Shown here: positions 16,986 to 25,458 of the stretch, one piece after another | Position numbering within the stretch: position 1 is the first letter of the stretch | How the letters are laid out: every line of letters starts with the position of its first letter | Program-made: the position numbers and the translations under genes | Source: Bacteroidota bacterium | GTDB taxonomy: Bacteria; Bacteroidota; Rhodothermia; Rhodothermales; Rubricoccaceae | DNA length: 53,534 bases | Reading direction: 5' to 3' | Assembly (NCBI GenBank): GCA_039821555.1 | Contig: JBCBNX010000023.1 | Coordinates: forward strand, 1 to 53,534 | The notes under the pieces: model-generated | The model's database searches: none | What the model was told of the DNA's origin: nothing | Seen by the model: only the letters and a program-made list of their open reading frames with translations

Positions 16986-17699
16986 ATGCTCTTCGAGGTG
17001 CTTTTCCTCGACAACCACCTGCTCGTGGTGGCGAAGCCCGCCGGACTGCTCGCCCAGGCCGACCACACAGGCGACGACGATCTGCTCACGCTCGGCAAGG
17101 CCTTCCTGAAGGAGCGGTTCGACAAGCCGGGCAATGTGTTCCTCGGGCTCGTGCATCGGCTCGACCGGCCCGTGAGCGGGGTGATGGTGCTCGCGCGCAC
17201 CTCGAAGGCGGCCTCGCGGCTCAGCCAGCAGTTCCGCGACCGGACGCCGACGAAGCGCTACCTCGCCCTGGTGGAAGGGACGCCCCCCGGCTCCTCCGGC
17301 GAGCGCGTCGACTTTCTGGCGAAGACCTACACGCCCGGGCGCGGCTCGCACGTCGAGGTGGTGCCACAGGGGCACCCCGACGGAAAGCGGGCGGCGTTGC
17401 GCTGGCAGGCGCTCGCGTCCGAGCGGGGGCGCTCGCTCGTGGAGGTCGCGTTGCTGACGGGCCGCGCGCACCAGATCCGCGTGCAGCTCGCCGCGCTCGG
17501 CACGCCCATCGTCGGCGACCTCCGCTACGGGGCCCGCACCGAACACGACGGGCAGAACCTGGCGCTGCACAGCTACGCGCTGGCCTTCGAGCATCCTGTT
17601 CGCCGCGACCCCCGTCGCTTCACGGCACCGCCGCCCGCCACGTGGACCGGGTCGCTTGCCGAGCAGGCCCGCATGCATGTCGCCGCCGAGGCAGGCTAA
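16986..17699 (+). CDS. RluA-family pseudouridine synthase
   Basis: 237 residues, a single catalytic domain with no S4 domain. The catalytic Asp is D60 in VHRLDRPVSGVMVLA. The KPAGLLAQ segment (17-24) and GRAHQIRVQLAALG, GDLRYGA are family blocks. It makes pseudouridine from uridine in rRNA or tRNA; the target base is not predictable, though the short form resembles RluA/TruC-like members. It begins 88 bp after the previous gene. Confidence 0.92.
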   Translation: MLFEVLFLDNHLLVVAKPAGLLAQADHTGDDDLLTLGKAFLKERFDKPGNVFLGLVHRLDRPVSGVMVLARTSKAASRLSQQFRDRTPTKRYLALVEGTPPGSSGERVDFLAKTYTPGRGSHVEVVPQGHPDGKRAALRWQALASERGRSLVEVALLTGRAHQIRVQLAALGTPIVGDLRYGARTEHDGQNLALHSYALAFEHPVRRDPRRFTAPPPATWTGSLAEQARMHVAAEAG

Positions 17700-17767
17700 A
17701 CAGACAACAGCGGCGGCCTCGTTGCGAAGCTACCGCTGCTGCTGACGTGGATGGGCCGAGGCTGGGG

Positions 17768-18415
17768 TCAATCGCCGAAGCGGACCGAGAAGGCGAGCGA
17801 CACGGCCGGGTAGATCGTCATCGGGCTGAGCGCCTCCTGGATGGCCGCGGCATTCTCTGCGGTCGGCGCGAGCATCTCCGTGGCCTCCATCGTCACGGCT
17901 GGCGAGCCGGTGTAGAAGACGCCCATGTCGAGCATCATGCCGAAGCGGCCGCCTGCGAGCGGGTTGCCGAAGCCGAGGCCGATGTAGGGCTGGATCTGGG
18001 CGCTATGGCTGAGCTCGGCCTGCACGGTGCCGAGCTGCTCCGGCGTGAAGGTGCGGCCGCCCGTCGTGTAGGACTCCGCTGGAGTACCGAGGGCCGTCAC
18101 CGACGAGGCGTTGTAGACGAGGCCCGTGCTGAGGCGCACGACGTTCTTGAAGGGGTAGTAGTCGATCAGGCCAGCGACGCTGAAGAGCTGGGCATCGGCC
18201 TCGTAGGAGACGTCGATGCGCTCGTCCTCCTGGAGGAAGGTGGTGGAGTAGGGCAGGAAGGTGCCTGAGGCGCGGACCTGGAGGTAGTCGTTCACGCCGA
18301 ACATGGCGTCGCCGCCGATGCCGGTGGTGCCGACGCGCAGGGCGAGGCCGCCGGTCTGCGCAAGGGCCACGCTTGGCAGGACCAGCAAGGCGAGTAGGAG
18401 TAGGGAACGGATCAT
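17768..18415 (-). CDS. Outer-membrane beta-barrel-like protein
   Basis: 215 residues with a signal peptide (1-19, ALAQ) and repeating amphipathic strands (LALRVGTTGIGGDAMFG, YLQVRASGTFLPYS, FGMMLDMGVFYTG). It ends in SLAFSVRFGD, close to the terminal aromatic signature of outer-membrane barrels. I cannot assign a family or substrate. It is the second gene of a likely minus-strand pair with the lipoprotein upstream (73 bp apart). Confidence 0.65.
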   Translation of the reverse strand: MIRSLLLLALLVLPSVALAQTGGLALRVGTTGIGGDAMFGVNDYLQVRASGTFLPYSTTFLQEDERIDVSYEADAQLFSVAGLIDYYPFKNVVRLSTGLVYNASSVTALGTPAESYTTGGRTFTPEQLGTVQAELSHSAQIQPYIGLGFGNPLAGGRFGMMLDMGVFYTGSPAVTMEATEMLAPTAENAAAIQEALSPMTIYPAVSLAFSVRFGD

Positions 18416-18487
18416 GGAATCGGTCGGGTAGGGTGATGGGGCGAGGGCGACCCAGGCGGCGGTGCGGACCGCCCGGGCCTCGGCGCG

Positions 18488-20140
18488 CTAGAGGCGCTCG
18501 CAGATCTGCTCGATGTCGATGAAGTCCTGGACCATGCGAACCCGCCCTTCGGCGTTGAGCTCACCCTCGGCCACGAAGCGGTGCTCGTAGCGCTCGTAGG
18601 TGTCGCTCTGCGTCTTGTAGTCCACGGCGACCTCGTACTCGGCGCCCATGAGGACGCCGGAGACCGTCAACTCGCCGTTCTCGACGCGGAGGTAGGACGG
18701 CTGCGTCACGCCGACCCGCTTGGCCTGGATCAGGAGCGACGGGAGCGTGGTCACGTTTTGGCTGGAGCAGACCACGTTGGAGAGGAACTCCGCCGTCACG
18801 CGGTCGGACGGCACGTTGGTCAGCTCGGCCTCCACGCGGGCGCCGCACGGGTTGTCGACGGTGACGCTGCCGACGCTGCTGTCCTCGAAGTAGAAGGCCA
18901 CGTTCGCCGACGGGATGTTCGACGGGAAGCCGTCGAGGCGCAGCGTGTCGCTGAGCATGTGGACGGTGTTGGCGTAGCCGTAGCCGGGGACCGTGATCAC
19001 GGCGCGCACGGGCAGGTGGTTGCGGTTGGTCAGGACGAGTTCTGCGCCGTCCGTGCAGGCCGCGGCGCTGTTGTACCAGGCGCCCGCTTTGTTCGAGAGG
19101 TGGTCCACCGCGAAGTTCAGCGGGACGAGGCCGGCCTCGGTCGGTGCGCCAACGAGGAAGCCGCCTTCGGCTGCGACAAAGCTGCTCTCCTCCGCCCAGC
19201 GGCCCGTGATCTCGTCGTAGGTCCACACCGGAATCACATCGCCCGGGGCGACCGGGGCGCCGGTGTTCGGGTTGATCACGTCGGCGGGTACGTCCATCGT
19301 CACGTCGAGGGGGGCGCTGAACTGCTCGGCGCGGCGGCCCGCCTCGTCGAAGATGTCGATGGAGACGAAGCCGACGGTCTGCATCGTGCCGCCGCGGGCG
19401 GTGCTGCCGTCGGCGCGCGTCACCGGGAGGTCGTCGAAGCCGCCCGGGAAGAGGGCCATGGCCTCGGGGCTCTGCGGGCTGTAGTAGGCCACGGTCACGT
19501 CGAGGTCGCCGCGTAGGGCACGACCGCGCGCATCCTCGATGACGACGCTCGCAGGGATGGTCACGGTGGCGCGGGCCCGGGTCTGGGGGTCTGCTGGCGT
19601 GGTGATGGTGATCGTCTCACGGAGCTGGCCCTGGTTGTTGGCCGCGCCCGCGCCCGTGTTGGCGGTCACGGTCACGCCCTCGGGCGCCTGGCCGGAAAGC
19701 GGCAGCATGCGCACCTCGAAGACATCGGCACCCGTGGAGCGGATGGCGATGGAGCGGCCGGTCGTGACATAGCCGTCGGCCCGCGCAATCACCTCGAAGC
19801 GGACAGGGGCGTCGGCGAAGACCTCGGTGCCGTCGGGCAGGGCGAGCGCGACCGTGCCGCTCTCCGTCGTAACCTCGTCGATGGGGTCGAAGAAGAGCGG
19901 ATCGACGACCAGCGCCGCATCGTCGCCAGCGATGGTGAGGCGCACTTCGCCGTCGATGGGGCGCTGGGTGGTCGCGTCGATCACGGTGACGGCGAACTCG
20001 GCTGGGGGAGCGGGGACGGTCAGGCGCACGGTGGTTGCGTCTTCGAGATCGCTCTGGATGCCCGCGAAGTCGCAGGCAGCCAGGAGCAGCGCCAGAGCGC
20101 ACGCAAACGTGGTCCGGAGAGGGAAGCGGAGGGATGACAT
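18488..20140 (-). CDS. Large lipoprotein of unknown function with carboxypeptidase-regulatory-like start
   Basis: 550 residues. Lipobox LLLAACDF with lipid-carrying C23. Residues 45-145 look like an Ig-like or carboxypeptidase-regulatory fold (FAVTVIDATTQRPIDGEVRL). Around residue 300 is IPVWTYDEITGRWAEESSF, a pattern seen in extracellular proteins that bind the cell surface. Four to five Cys in the C-terminal half (ACTDG, NPCGA, NVVCSS, EQICERL) may form disulfides. I do not recognise a specific family. It is exported and probably anchored in the outer membrane. Confidence 0.65.
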   Translation of the reverse strand: MSSLRFPLRTTFACALALLLAACDFAGIQSDLEDATTVRLTVPAPPAEFAVTVIDATTQRPIDGEVRLTIAGDDAALVVDPLFFDPIDEVTTESGTVALALPDGTEVFADAPVRFEVIARADGYVTTGRSIAIRSTGADVFEVRMLPLSGQAPEGVTVTANTGAGAANNQGQLRETITITTPADPQTRARATVTIPASVVIEDARGRALRGDLDVTVAYYSPQSPEAMALFPGGFDDLPVTRADGSTARGGTMQTVGFVSIDIFDEAGRRAEQFSAPLDVTMDVPADVINPNTGAPVAPGDVIPVWTYDEITGRWAEESSFVAAEGGFLVGAPTEAGLVPLNFAVDHLSNKAGAWYNSAAACTDGAELVLTNRNHLPVRAVITVPGYGYANTVHMLSDTLRLDGFPSNIPSANVAFYFEDSSVGSVTVDNPCGARVEAELTNVPSDRVTAEFLSNVVCSSQNVTTLPSLLIQAKRVGVTQPSYLRVENGELTVSGVLMGAEYEVAVDYKTQSDTYERYEHRFVAEGELNAEGRVRMVQDFIDIEQICERL

Positions 20141-20502
20141 TGGGACGGGGTAGGGGGTGGTCGGGTGCGGTCAGTGGCCCCCTGCTGGTCAAAGCGTGTT
20201 CCCACTTTGGAGCGAGAGACGCGACCTCGTCATGCTCGCCGAGTGCGTCTGATGGCCCCGTGGTATGCCAGCGTGCGTTGGGCTTTCTTCACGGAGGGAT
20301 GGTGTTGCGGCGGTTTCACCGACGGTCCTGCTGAACGCATCGCCGATGCGGCCCCAACGCGCGCCAAAAAAATCGGACGGGCCGAAAAAAGTGAGAGGCC
20401 CCCCCGGTGGGGTCGTCGTGTCGGACTGGGGATGGGCGGCTTCGCGTCCGTAGCGGGAGAAAAGACCGGGGCAAAACGAACCGCTCGGAGGGGGCGATGG
20501 CC
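20141..20502. other. 362-bp gap without a recognisable gene
   Basis: The gap lies between the start of the lipoprotein gene and the stop of the GT2 gene, both on the minus strand. It holds two A runs (20367-20373 and 20386-20391) next to GC-rich short hairpins (TCGG/CCGA near 20374-20386; CCCC/GGGG near 20403-20415). Read on the minus strand these could form a weak terminator for the GT2 gene. The promoter of the lipoprotein gene must also lie here. Confidence 0.35.
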
Positions 20503-21762
20503 TCACCAGCGGCGCGCTCCGAGGCCGCCGAGCGGGGCGGCAAAGCTGTTATAAAGCGCATAGCCCCACATCCAGAGCGGCCACGCAGGCATCACGTCGG
20601 CTGTGCCGAGCGCCTCCGCCGGTTCGCGCAGCACGCCACGTTGGATGAGGAGGAGCGCCGCGAGCAGCCCGGCGCCGGTCCAACTGCCGAGCGCCCAGAA
20701 GACCGGCGCACCGAGCCACACGAGCCCGTGCGTCAGGTGGAAGCCGGTGAGCAGCGCCAGCGCCGCGCGGTCGTAAAAGCGCCCCGCTGACGTGTGCCGC
20801 TGCTTCTGGCGGAGCCACGCGCCGAGCGTCGCGGGCGGGTCCGTCGGCGCGGTCGCCTCGGCGACGAAGCGGATCGGCGCAGCGTGCTGGCGGTGGACCT
20901 CTTGGACGAGGAGGTCGTCGTCGCCGGAGAGCGAGGCAGCCTGGTGCGCGAAGCCGCCGAGGCGCTCGAAGAGCGACTTCGGGTAGGAGATCGAGCGCCC
21001 GACGGCCATATAGGGACGCCCGAGCCCGATCGCCGCCGCCGTGAGGAAGGCCGTCACCATCGTCTCGAAGCGGACGAGCGAGGCGAGCCATGCCGCGGTG
21101 TCGGGCACGGCCCGGGCGGGCCGAGTCGGCGAGGTGCCCACGAGGACGGCGTCGGGCTCGGCCGCGGCAGCTCGGGCGAAGGCCGCTAGCCAGCCCGTGA
21201 CAGGTGCGCAGTCGGCGTCGGTGAACGCGAGCCGGTCGTGGCGCGCGGCGGCGATGGCGCGGCTGAGCGCGTGCTTCTTGCGGGGCAGTCCCGCAGCTTC
21301 GGCGTCCCCGTTGGCGATACGGACGACGCGCACAGGCAATCGGTCCGCATAGCCCGCAGCGATGGCCGCCGTGGCGTCCGTCGAGCCGTCATCGGCGATG
21401 AGCACCTCGCCGGGAGCATAGGTCTGCCCGACGAGCGCATCGAGGAGCGCGGGTAGACGCTCGGCTTCGTTGCGCGCCGCCACGATCACAGTGATCGGAA
21501 AGTCGACCGTGATGGGAAGGTCGAGCTGCTCCGCGGCGGCACCTACAGGCCCGTCGCGCCGTTGGCTTCGAGTGAACCCCACAGCGAGCGCGATCCAGGC
21601 GACCGCCTGGATGGCAAACACGCTGCCGAATAGGGTGACGAGCGACAACAGACGAGCGGCTACGAACGAGAGACAGCGGACCAAACACCGAGCGCCGAAT
21701 TTACCCCGCCTCCCCAGGCCCTTCGCAAAATCACCCCTACCTTGTTCGGCTTGTCCTGCCAC
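20503..21762 (-). CDS. Membrane family 2 glycosyltransferase
   Basis: Up to 419 residues. One N-terminal span, a GT2 domain (FPITVIVAARNEAERLP, LIADDGSTDAT, AFTDADCAP with the metal site, SGDDDLLVQEV, WLRQKQRHTSAG as the QxxRW-like motif) and C-terminal spans. It resembles carotenoid- or hopanoid-associated GT2 enzymes, but the acceptor is unknown. The start is doubtful: the longest reading begins at GTG 21762, only 9 bp from the divergent pgsA start. A TTG at 21684, just before the membrane span, would leave room for promoters and is a reasonable alternative. Confidence 0.85.
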   Translation of the reverse strand: MAGQAEQGRGDFAKGLGRRGKFGARCLVRCLSFVAARLLSLVTLFGSVFAIQAVAWIALAVGFTRSQRRDGPVGAAAEQLDLPITVDFPITVIVAARNEAERLPALLDALVGQTYAPGEVLIADDGSTDATAAIAAGYADRLPVRVVRIANGDAEAAGLPRKKHALSRAIAAARHDRLAFTDADCAPVTGWLAAFARAAAAEPDAVLVGTSPTRPARAVPDTAAWLASLVRFETMVTAFLTAAAIGLGRPYMAVGRSISYPKSLFERLGGFAHQAASLSGDDDLLVQEVHRQHAAPIRFVAEATAPTDPPATLGAWLRQKQRHTSAGRFYDRAALALLTGFHLTHGLVWLGAPVFWALGSWTGAGLLAALLLIQRGVLREPAEALGTADVMPAWPLWMWGYALYNSFAAPLGGLGARRW

Positions 21763-21771
21763 GCCTGATCG

Positions 21772-22524
21772 ATGTCCACTGCTCCGATGTCCAACGCGCC
21801 TGACGCCTCCGGCGGCGATGCCGCTGGGGGGAGCGTGCCCGTGGAGGGTGGAGCGTCACCGCCTCGGATCCCGCCGCCGTCGCATCCGGGCTTCCCAGAT
21901 CTCGGGCGCTTCTGGACGCCAGGCAACCTGCTCACGCTGAGCCGCCTCGTCCTCATCGTGCCGATCACGATGCTCGTCTACCAGGGCGGCCCGCTCGGGT
22001 GGATGTTCGGGCTGATCCTCACCGCGATCGCGACGGACTTCTTCGACGGCATGGTGGCGCGGCTGACGGGCACCGTGACCGAGTGGGGCAAGGTGCTCGA
22101 CGCCACCGCCGACAAGCTTGCGGCGGCGTTCGTGACCGTCGCGCTGCTGACGCGCCCGGAGAGCGCGGGGCCGAGCCTGCCGCTGTGGTTCGTGCTGCTC
22201 GTGGTCGTGCGTGACAGCATCCTCGCCGTCGGCGGGCTCTTGCAGACGCGCCGCCTCGGCCGCTTTACGACGAGCCTTTGGACGGGCAAGCTGGCCGTGA
22301 CGCTCCTCGCGCTGACGGTCCTCGCCGCACTCCTCAAGGCCGACCCCGAGGTGATGGACGCGCTCGTCTACGGCACGGCCGCCGTGATGGCGGTCTCCAT
22401 CATCCGCTACACGTTGCGCTTCCGAACCATCATGCGCCTCGGGCCGTACGCCCCGCTCGATAAAAACGGCAACATCATCCGCGGCCAACTCCCTGAGGCC
22501 CGCCGCCGCGCGGGGTTGGGGTGA
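21772..22524 (+). CDS. pgsA: CDP-diacylglycerol-glycerol-3-phosphate 3-phosphatidyltransferase
   Basis: 250 residues. The CDP-alcohol phosphotransferase motif is complete: DGMVARLTGTVTEWGKVLD with ATADK (D-G-x2-A-R-x8-G-x3-D-x3-D). The N-terminal 45 residues are Pro/Gly/Ser-rich and cytoplasmic, longer than in E. coli PgsA; the core starts at FWTPGNLLTLSRLVLI. Six membrane spans follow. It makes phosphatidylglycerol phosphate, the committed step to acidic phospholipids. The assignment to PgsA rather than PgsA-like paralogues rests on LTLSR and overall length. Confidence 0.9.
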   Translation: MSTAPMSNAPDASGGDAAGGSVPVEGGASPPRIPPPSHPGFPDLGRFWTPGNLLTLSRLVLIVPITMLVYQGGPLGWMFGLILTAIATDFFDGMVARLTGTVTEWGKVLDATADKLAAAFVTVALLTRPESAGPSLPLWFVLLVVVRDSILAVGGLLQTRRLGRFTTSLWTGKLAVTLLALTVLAALLKADPEVMDALVYGTAAVMAVSIIRYTLRFRTIMRLGPYAPLDKNGNIIRGQLPEARRRAGLG

Positions 22525-22538
22525 CGCCCTGCTCCCGT

Positions 22539-22612
22539 CCTTGTCATCCAGAACTTGATTCAGGATCTCCACTGGTCCGATGAGATGCTGAGTTGAGTCC
22601 AGCACGACAAGG
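22539..22612. repeat. REP-doublet element between pgsA and ftsY
   Basis: A 74-bp element bounded by CCTTGTC (22539-22545) and its complement GACAAGG (22606-22612). It contains two hairpins, ATCCAGAA/TTCAGGAT around CTTGA (22546-22566) and TGCTG/CAGCA around 22586-22604. The GTCATCC edge and the CTTGA loop relate it to the element at 11237-11340. Confidence 0.5.
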
Positions 22613-22663
22613 CGATTGATTTCTCACTGTTCCTGCGAAACCCACACTCTCACACCCCTAGCG

Positions 22664-23617
22664 ATGGCCCTGTTTGGATTCGGCAAGAAGGAGAAAGAGC
22701 AGGAAAAGCTCGAAGCCGGGCTGGAGAAGACCCGCACCAGCTTCTTCGGCAAGCTCACGCGCGCCGTGGCGGGCAAGGACTCTGTGGACGACGAGGTCCT
22801 CGACGACCTCGAAGAGGTGCTCGTCACCAGCGATGTCGGCGTCAAGACGACCGTGGACATCATCCGCCGCATCGAGGCGCGGGTGGCGCGCGACAAGTAC
22901 GTCTCCACGTCCGAGCTCGACGGCATCGTGCGCGAGGAGATCGCGGACTTGATGCTCTCCAGCGCGCCCGACCGCCCGGCGGACTTCGACGCGCCGCTGC
23001 CTAACCACCCGCACGTGGTGATGGTGGTCGGCGTCAACGGCGTGGGCAAGACGACTTCGATTGGCAAGATCGCGCACCGCTACAAGCAGGCGGGTCGCTC
23101 GGTGCTCCTCGGGGCTGCGGACACGTTCCGCGCCGCCGCCATCGAGCAGCTCGACATCTGGGCGCAGCGCTCCGAGGTCGAGATCATCAAGCAATACCAC
23201 GGCGCCGACCCCGCCGCGGTCGCCTTCGACACCCTCGCGGCGGCCAACGCGCGCGGGTCCGACGTCGTGCTCGTGGACACGGCAGGCCGCCTGCACACCA
23301 AGCTCGGCCTCATGGACGAGCTCACCAAGGTGAAGCGCGTCATGGACCGCCAGGTGCCCGGCGCGCCGCACGAAGTGCTCCTCGTCCTCGACGCCTCGAC
23401 CGGGCAGAACGCAATCCGGCAGGCCGAGGCCTTCACGCAGGCCGTCGACGTGACCGGCCTCGTCCTCACCAAGCTCGACGGCACCGCCAAGGGAGGGATC
23501 GTGATTGGCATTTCGAACGAGTTCCAGATCCCTGTAAAGTACATCGGTGTGGGCGAGGGCATCGACGACCTCCAGGTGTTCGACCGCGCCGCGTTCGTGC
23601 AGGCGCTCTTCCAGTAG
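22664..23617 (+). CDS. ftsY: Signal recognition particle receptor
   Basis: 317 residues with the compact form of FtsY: a short charged N-terminus (KKEKEQEKLEAGLEKTR) without the long acidic A domain, the four-helix N domain (20-100) and the SRP GTPase G domain. Motifs: GVNGVGKTT (123-131), ADTFRAAAIEQL, DTAGRLHTK and TKLDGTAKGG. It docks ribosome-SRP complexes to the translocon. ATG 22664 fits the usual start (MALFGFGKKE). It follows pgsA and a repeat element. Confidence 0.96.
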   Translation: MALFGFGKKEKEQEKLEAGLEKTRTSFFGKLTRAVAGKDSVDDEVLDDLEEVLVTSDVGVKTTVDIIRRIEARVARDKYVSTSELDGIVREEIADLMLSSAPDRPADFDAPLPNHPHVVMVVGVNGVGKTTSIGKIAHRYKQAGRSVLLGAADTFRAAAIEQLDIWAQRSEVEIIKQYHGADPAAVAFDTLAAANARGSDVVLVDTAGRLHTKLGLMDELTKVKRVMDRQVPGAPHEVLLVLDASTGQNAIRQAEAFTQAVDVTGLVLTKLDGTAKGGIVIGISNEFQIPVKYIGVGEGIDDLQVFDRAAFVQALFQ

Positions 23618-23996
23618 ACCCGCTCCTGGGAGAACGCAGGCTTCAGTCACAGAGCATGCTGCCAACAGAAAGCACAGTCCGGTCATGGATAGCGTTCGCG
23701 GCTGCGAGACGATGCCCAGAGCGTGTAGCGGGCACAAATCGGCCCCGGTAGCGCTTTCGCCGGGTACGCGCACGCCCCGGCACGCTGCCGTTCGGCCTGG
23801 CACCGAGCCCATTCGGCGCGCATGGCGGCGGCTCGCTCGCTCCCTGGGTGTTTTGCCCGTACCCCCATCGGATGTTTACGTTGCTCGCCGCATGCGAGTG
23901 CTTGCTCCCCCACGCCTCGTGCTGCACCCCACGCCGCTCTCAATTCCAGCTCCGGGCGCTCATCCTCCTTGCCACGACTCCGCCTCTCCATTCGCT
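23618..23996. other. 379-bp gap before the first GWxTD gene
   Basis: I find no gene with a plausible start and composition. The region is less GC-rich than the flanking genes in places and should contain the promoter of the GWxTD gene. No clear hairpin or operator stands out; a weak match to the AAGCGCTT-type operator at about 23746-23759 (10 of 14) is not convincing. Confidence 0.4.
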
Positions 23997-25355
23997 ATGG
24001 CTTCCTGTCGCCTGCTTGCCTGTCGCGCGCTGCTGATTGTCGCCTTGGTGCTGGCGGCGGCTCCGCTCTCTGCCCAGCGCGCCGCCTACGAGCCTGAGTT
24101 CTTCGCCGAGACGATGGTGGGGCCCGCGGAGGGCGACCAGGCCCGTCTCGATGTCTACGCCTCGGCTCCCTACAAAAACCTCCGCTTCCTCAGCCGCGAC
24201 GAGGGCTTCGAGGCCACCTACACGATCACCGCAGACCTCTACCGCGCGGACGCTGACGGCAACGCGCAGACGCTCGTGGAGAGCCGCCAGTGGGAGCGCC
24301 GCGTCACCGTCCCTGACTACGACGCCACCCAGGCCGACTCGCTGCTCGACGCCACCACGCAGACGCTCGCCCTGAATGCTGGGCGGTACCTCCTCGAAAT
24401 TCAGCTCGAAGACGGAGCCAGCCGCCGCGCCTTCGTCCGCGAGATCCCGGTCACGGTGCCCGACTTCACGATGGGCGTTTCGCTCGCCGGGCCGATCCTC
24501 CTGAACGCGTACGACGCAGCCACGCAGACCCTGGAGCCAAACGTCTCCAACGTCGTGGAGTCCGAGCGCGAGACGCTCACCGTCTTCTACGAGATCGTCA
24601 GCGACCGCGCCCAATCACTCACCGTCGCCTACGAGGTGATCTCGGAGGCGCGGGCCCGTGAGCTTCCGTCGGCGCGCACCTTCGCACGGGGGCTGCTTGG
24701 CATGGACACCTCCGAGGAAGACCGGGCCGACGAGGGCATCGTGCTCGACGGGATGACCCGCGTGGACGTGCAGGCAGGTGCCTCGCCCGCCACCCTCGAC
24801 CTGCCGATGGATGAGATCAAGGCCGGCACCTACCGCCTACAACTCGCGCTCGTCGATGCCGAGGGCACCGTCCAGGCCAGCGCCGACAAGGCGTTCGACG
24901 TGCGCTGGACCGGCCTTGATGCCCAGATCCGCGACCTCGACGCTGCTATCTCGCAGCTCCGCTACATCGCCAAGGACCGCGACGTGCGCTCCATTCTAGA
25001 CGCCGAGACGCAGGACGAGCGCCTCGCGCGCTTCATCTCTTTCTGGGAGCGCCGCGACCCGACGCCCGGGACCCGCCGCAACGAGCGCATGGAGGAGTAC
25101 TACTACCGCGTCCACTTCGCCAACGAGAACTACGGCCGCTTCCGCGAGAACGGCTGGAACACCGACCGCGGCGAGGTCTTCGTCCGCTTCGGCGAGCCCG
25201 ACTTCGTCGAGGAGCACCGCTTCAACTATAGCGTGGAGCCGTACGAGATCTGGTACTACAACCGCCTCGGCCGCCGCTTCATCTTCGTCGATGAGAAGGG
25301 CTTCGGCAACTACCAGCTGCTCTACCCGATCCACGACGACCGCACGCGGATGTAG
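23997..25355 (+). CDS. GWxTD-domain secreted protein
   Basis: 452 residues. Signal peptide 1-27 (APLSAQ). Residues 30-330 are beta-sandwich-like strands (e.g. RLDVYASAPYKNLRFL, FTMGVSLAGPILLNAY). The C-terminal GWxTD domain is intact: FWERRDPTPGTRRNERMEEYY, then GWNTDRGEVFVRFGEPD (GWNTD at 386-390), EIWYYNRLGRRFIFVDEKG. GWxTD proteins are common in Bacteroidetes/Rhodothermota and Gemmatimonadota with no known function; secretion is clear, the role is not. A terminator follows at 25404. Confidence 0.88.
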   Translation: MASCRLLACRALLIVALVLAAAPLSAQRAAYEPEFFAETMVGPAEGDQARLDVYASAPYKNLRFLSRDEGFEATYTITADLYRADADGNAQTLVESRQWERRVTVPDYDATQADSLLDATTQTLALNAGRYLLEIQLEDGASRRAFVREIPVTVPDFTMGVSLAGPILLNAYDAATQTLEPNVSNVVESERETLTVFYEIVSDRAQSLTVAYEVISEARARELPSARTFARGLLGMDTSEEDRADEGIVLDGMTRVDVQAGASPATLDLPMDEIKAGTYRLQLALVDAEGTVQASADKAFDVRWTGLDAQIRDLDAAISQLRYIAKDRDVRSILDAETQDERLARFISFWERRDPTPGTRRNERMEEYYYRVHFANENYGRFRENGWNTDRGEVFVRFGEPDFVEEHRFNYSVEPYEIWYYNRLGRRFIFVDEKGFGNYQLLYPIHDDRTRM

Positions 25356-25403
25356 AGGCGGCCAGCCGACAGCCATCCGCCCGCGCCTTCTTTACCTTGC
25401 AGG

Positions 25404-25435
25404 CCCCTGCGCTCAGCAGAAGCGCGGGGGTTTTT
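25404..25435 (+). terminator. Rho-independent terminator ending two bases before an ATG
   Basis: CCCCTGCGCT pairs with AGCGCGGGGG (25406-25430, one bulged T) followed by TTTTT at 25431-25435. It ends the GWxTD transcript. The next ATG in the fmt frame is at 25438, directly after the T run, which argues against that codon as the usual fmt start. Confidence 0.8.
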
Positions 25436-25458
25436 CTATGCTCGATCTCCTCCTGCCG

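Noticed and set aside
23746..23759. Another LacI-type operator before the GWxTD gene
   Set aside because: Matches only 10 of 14 positions and is not palindromic.
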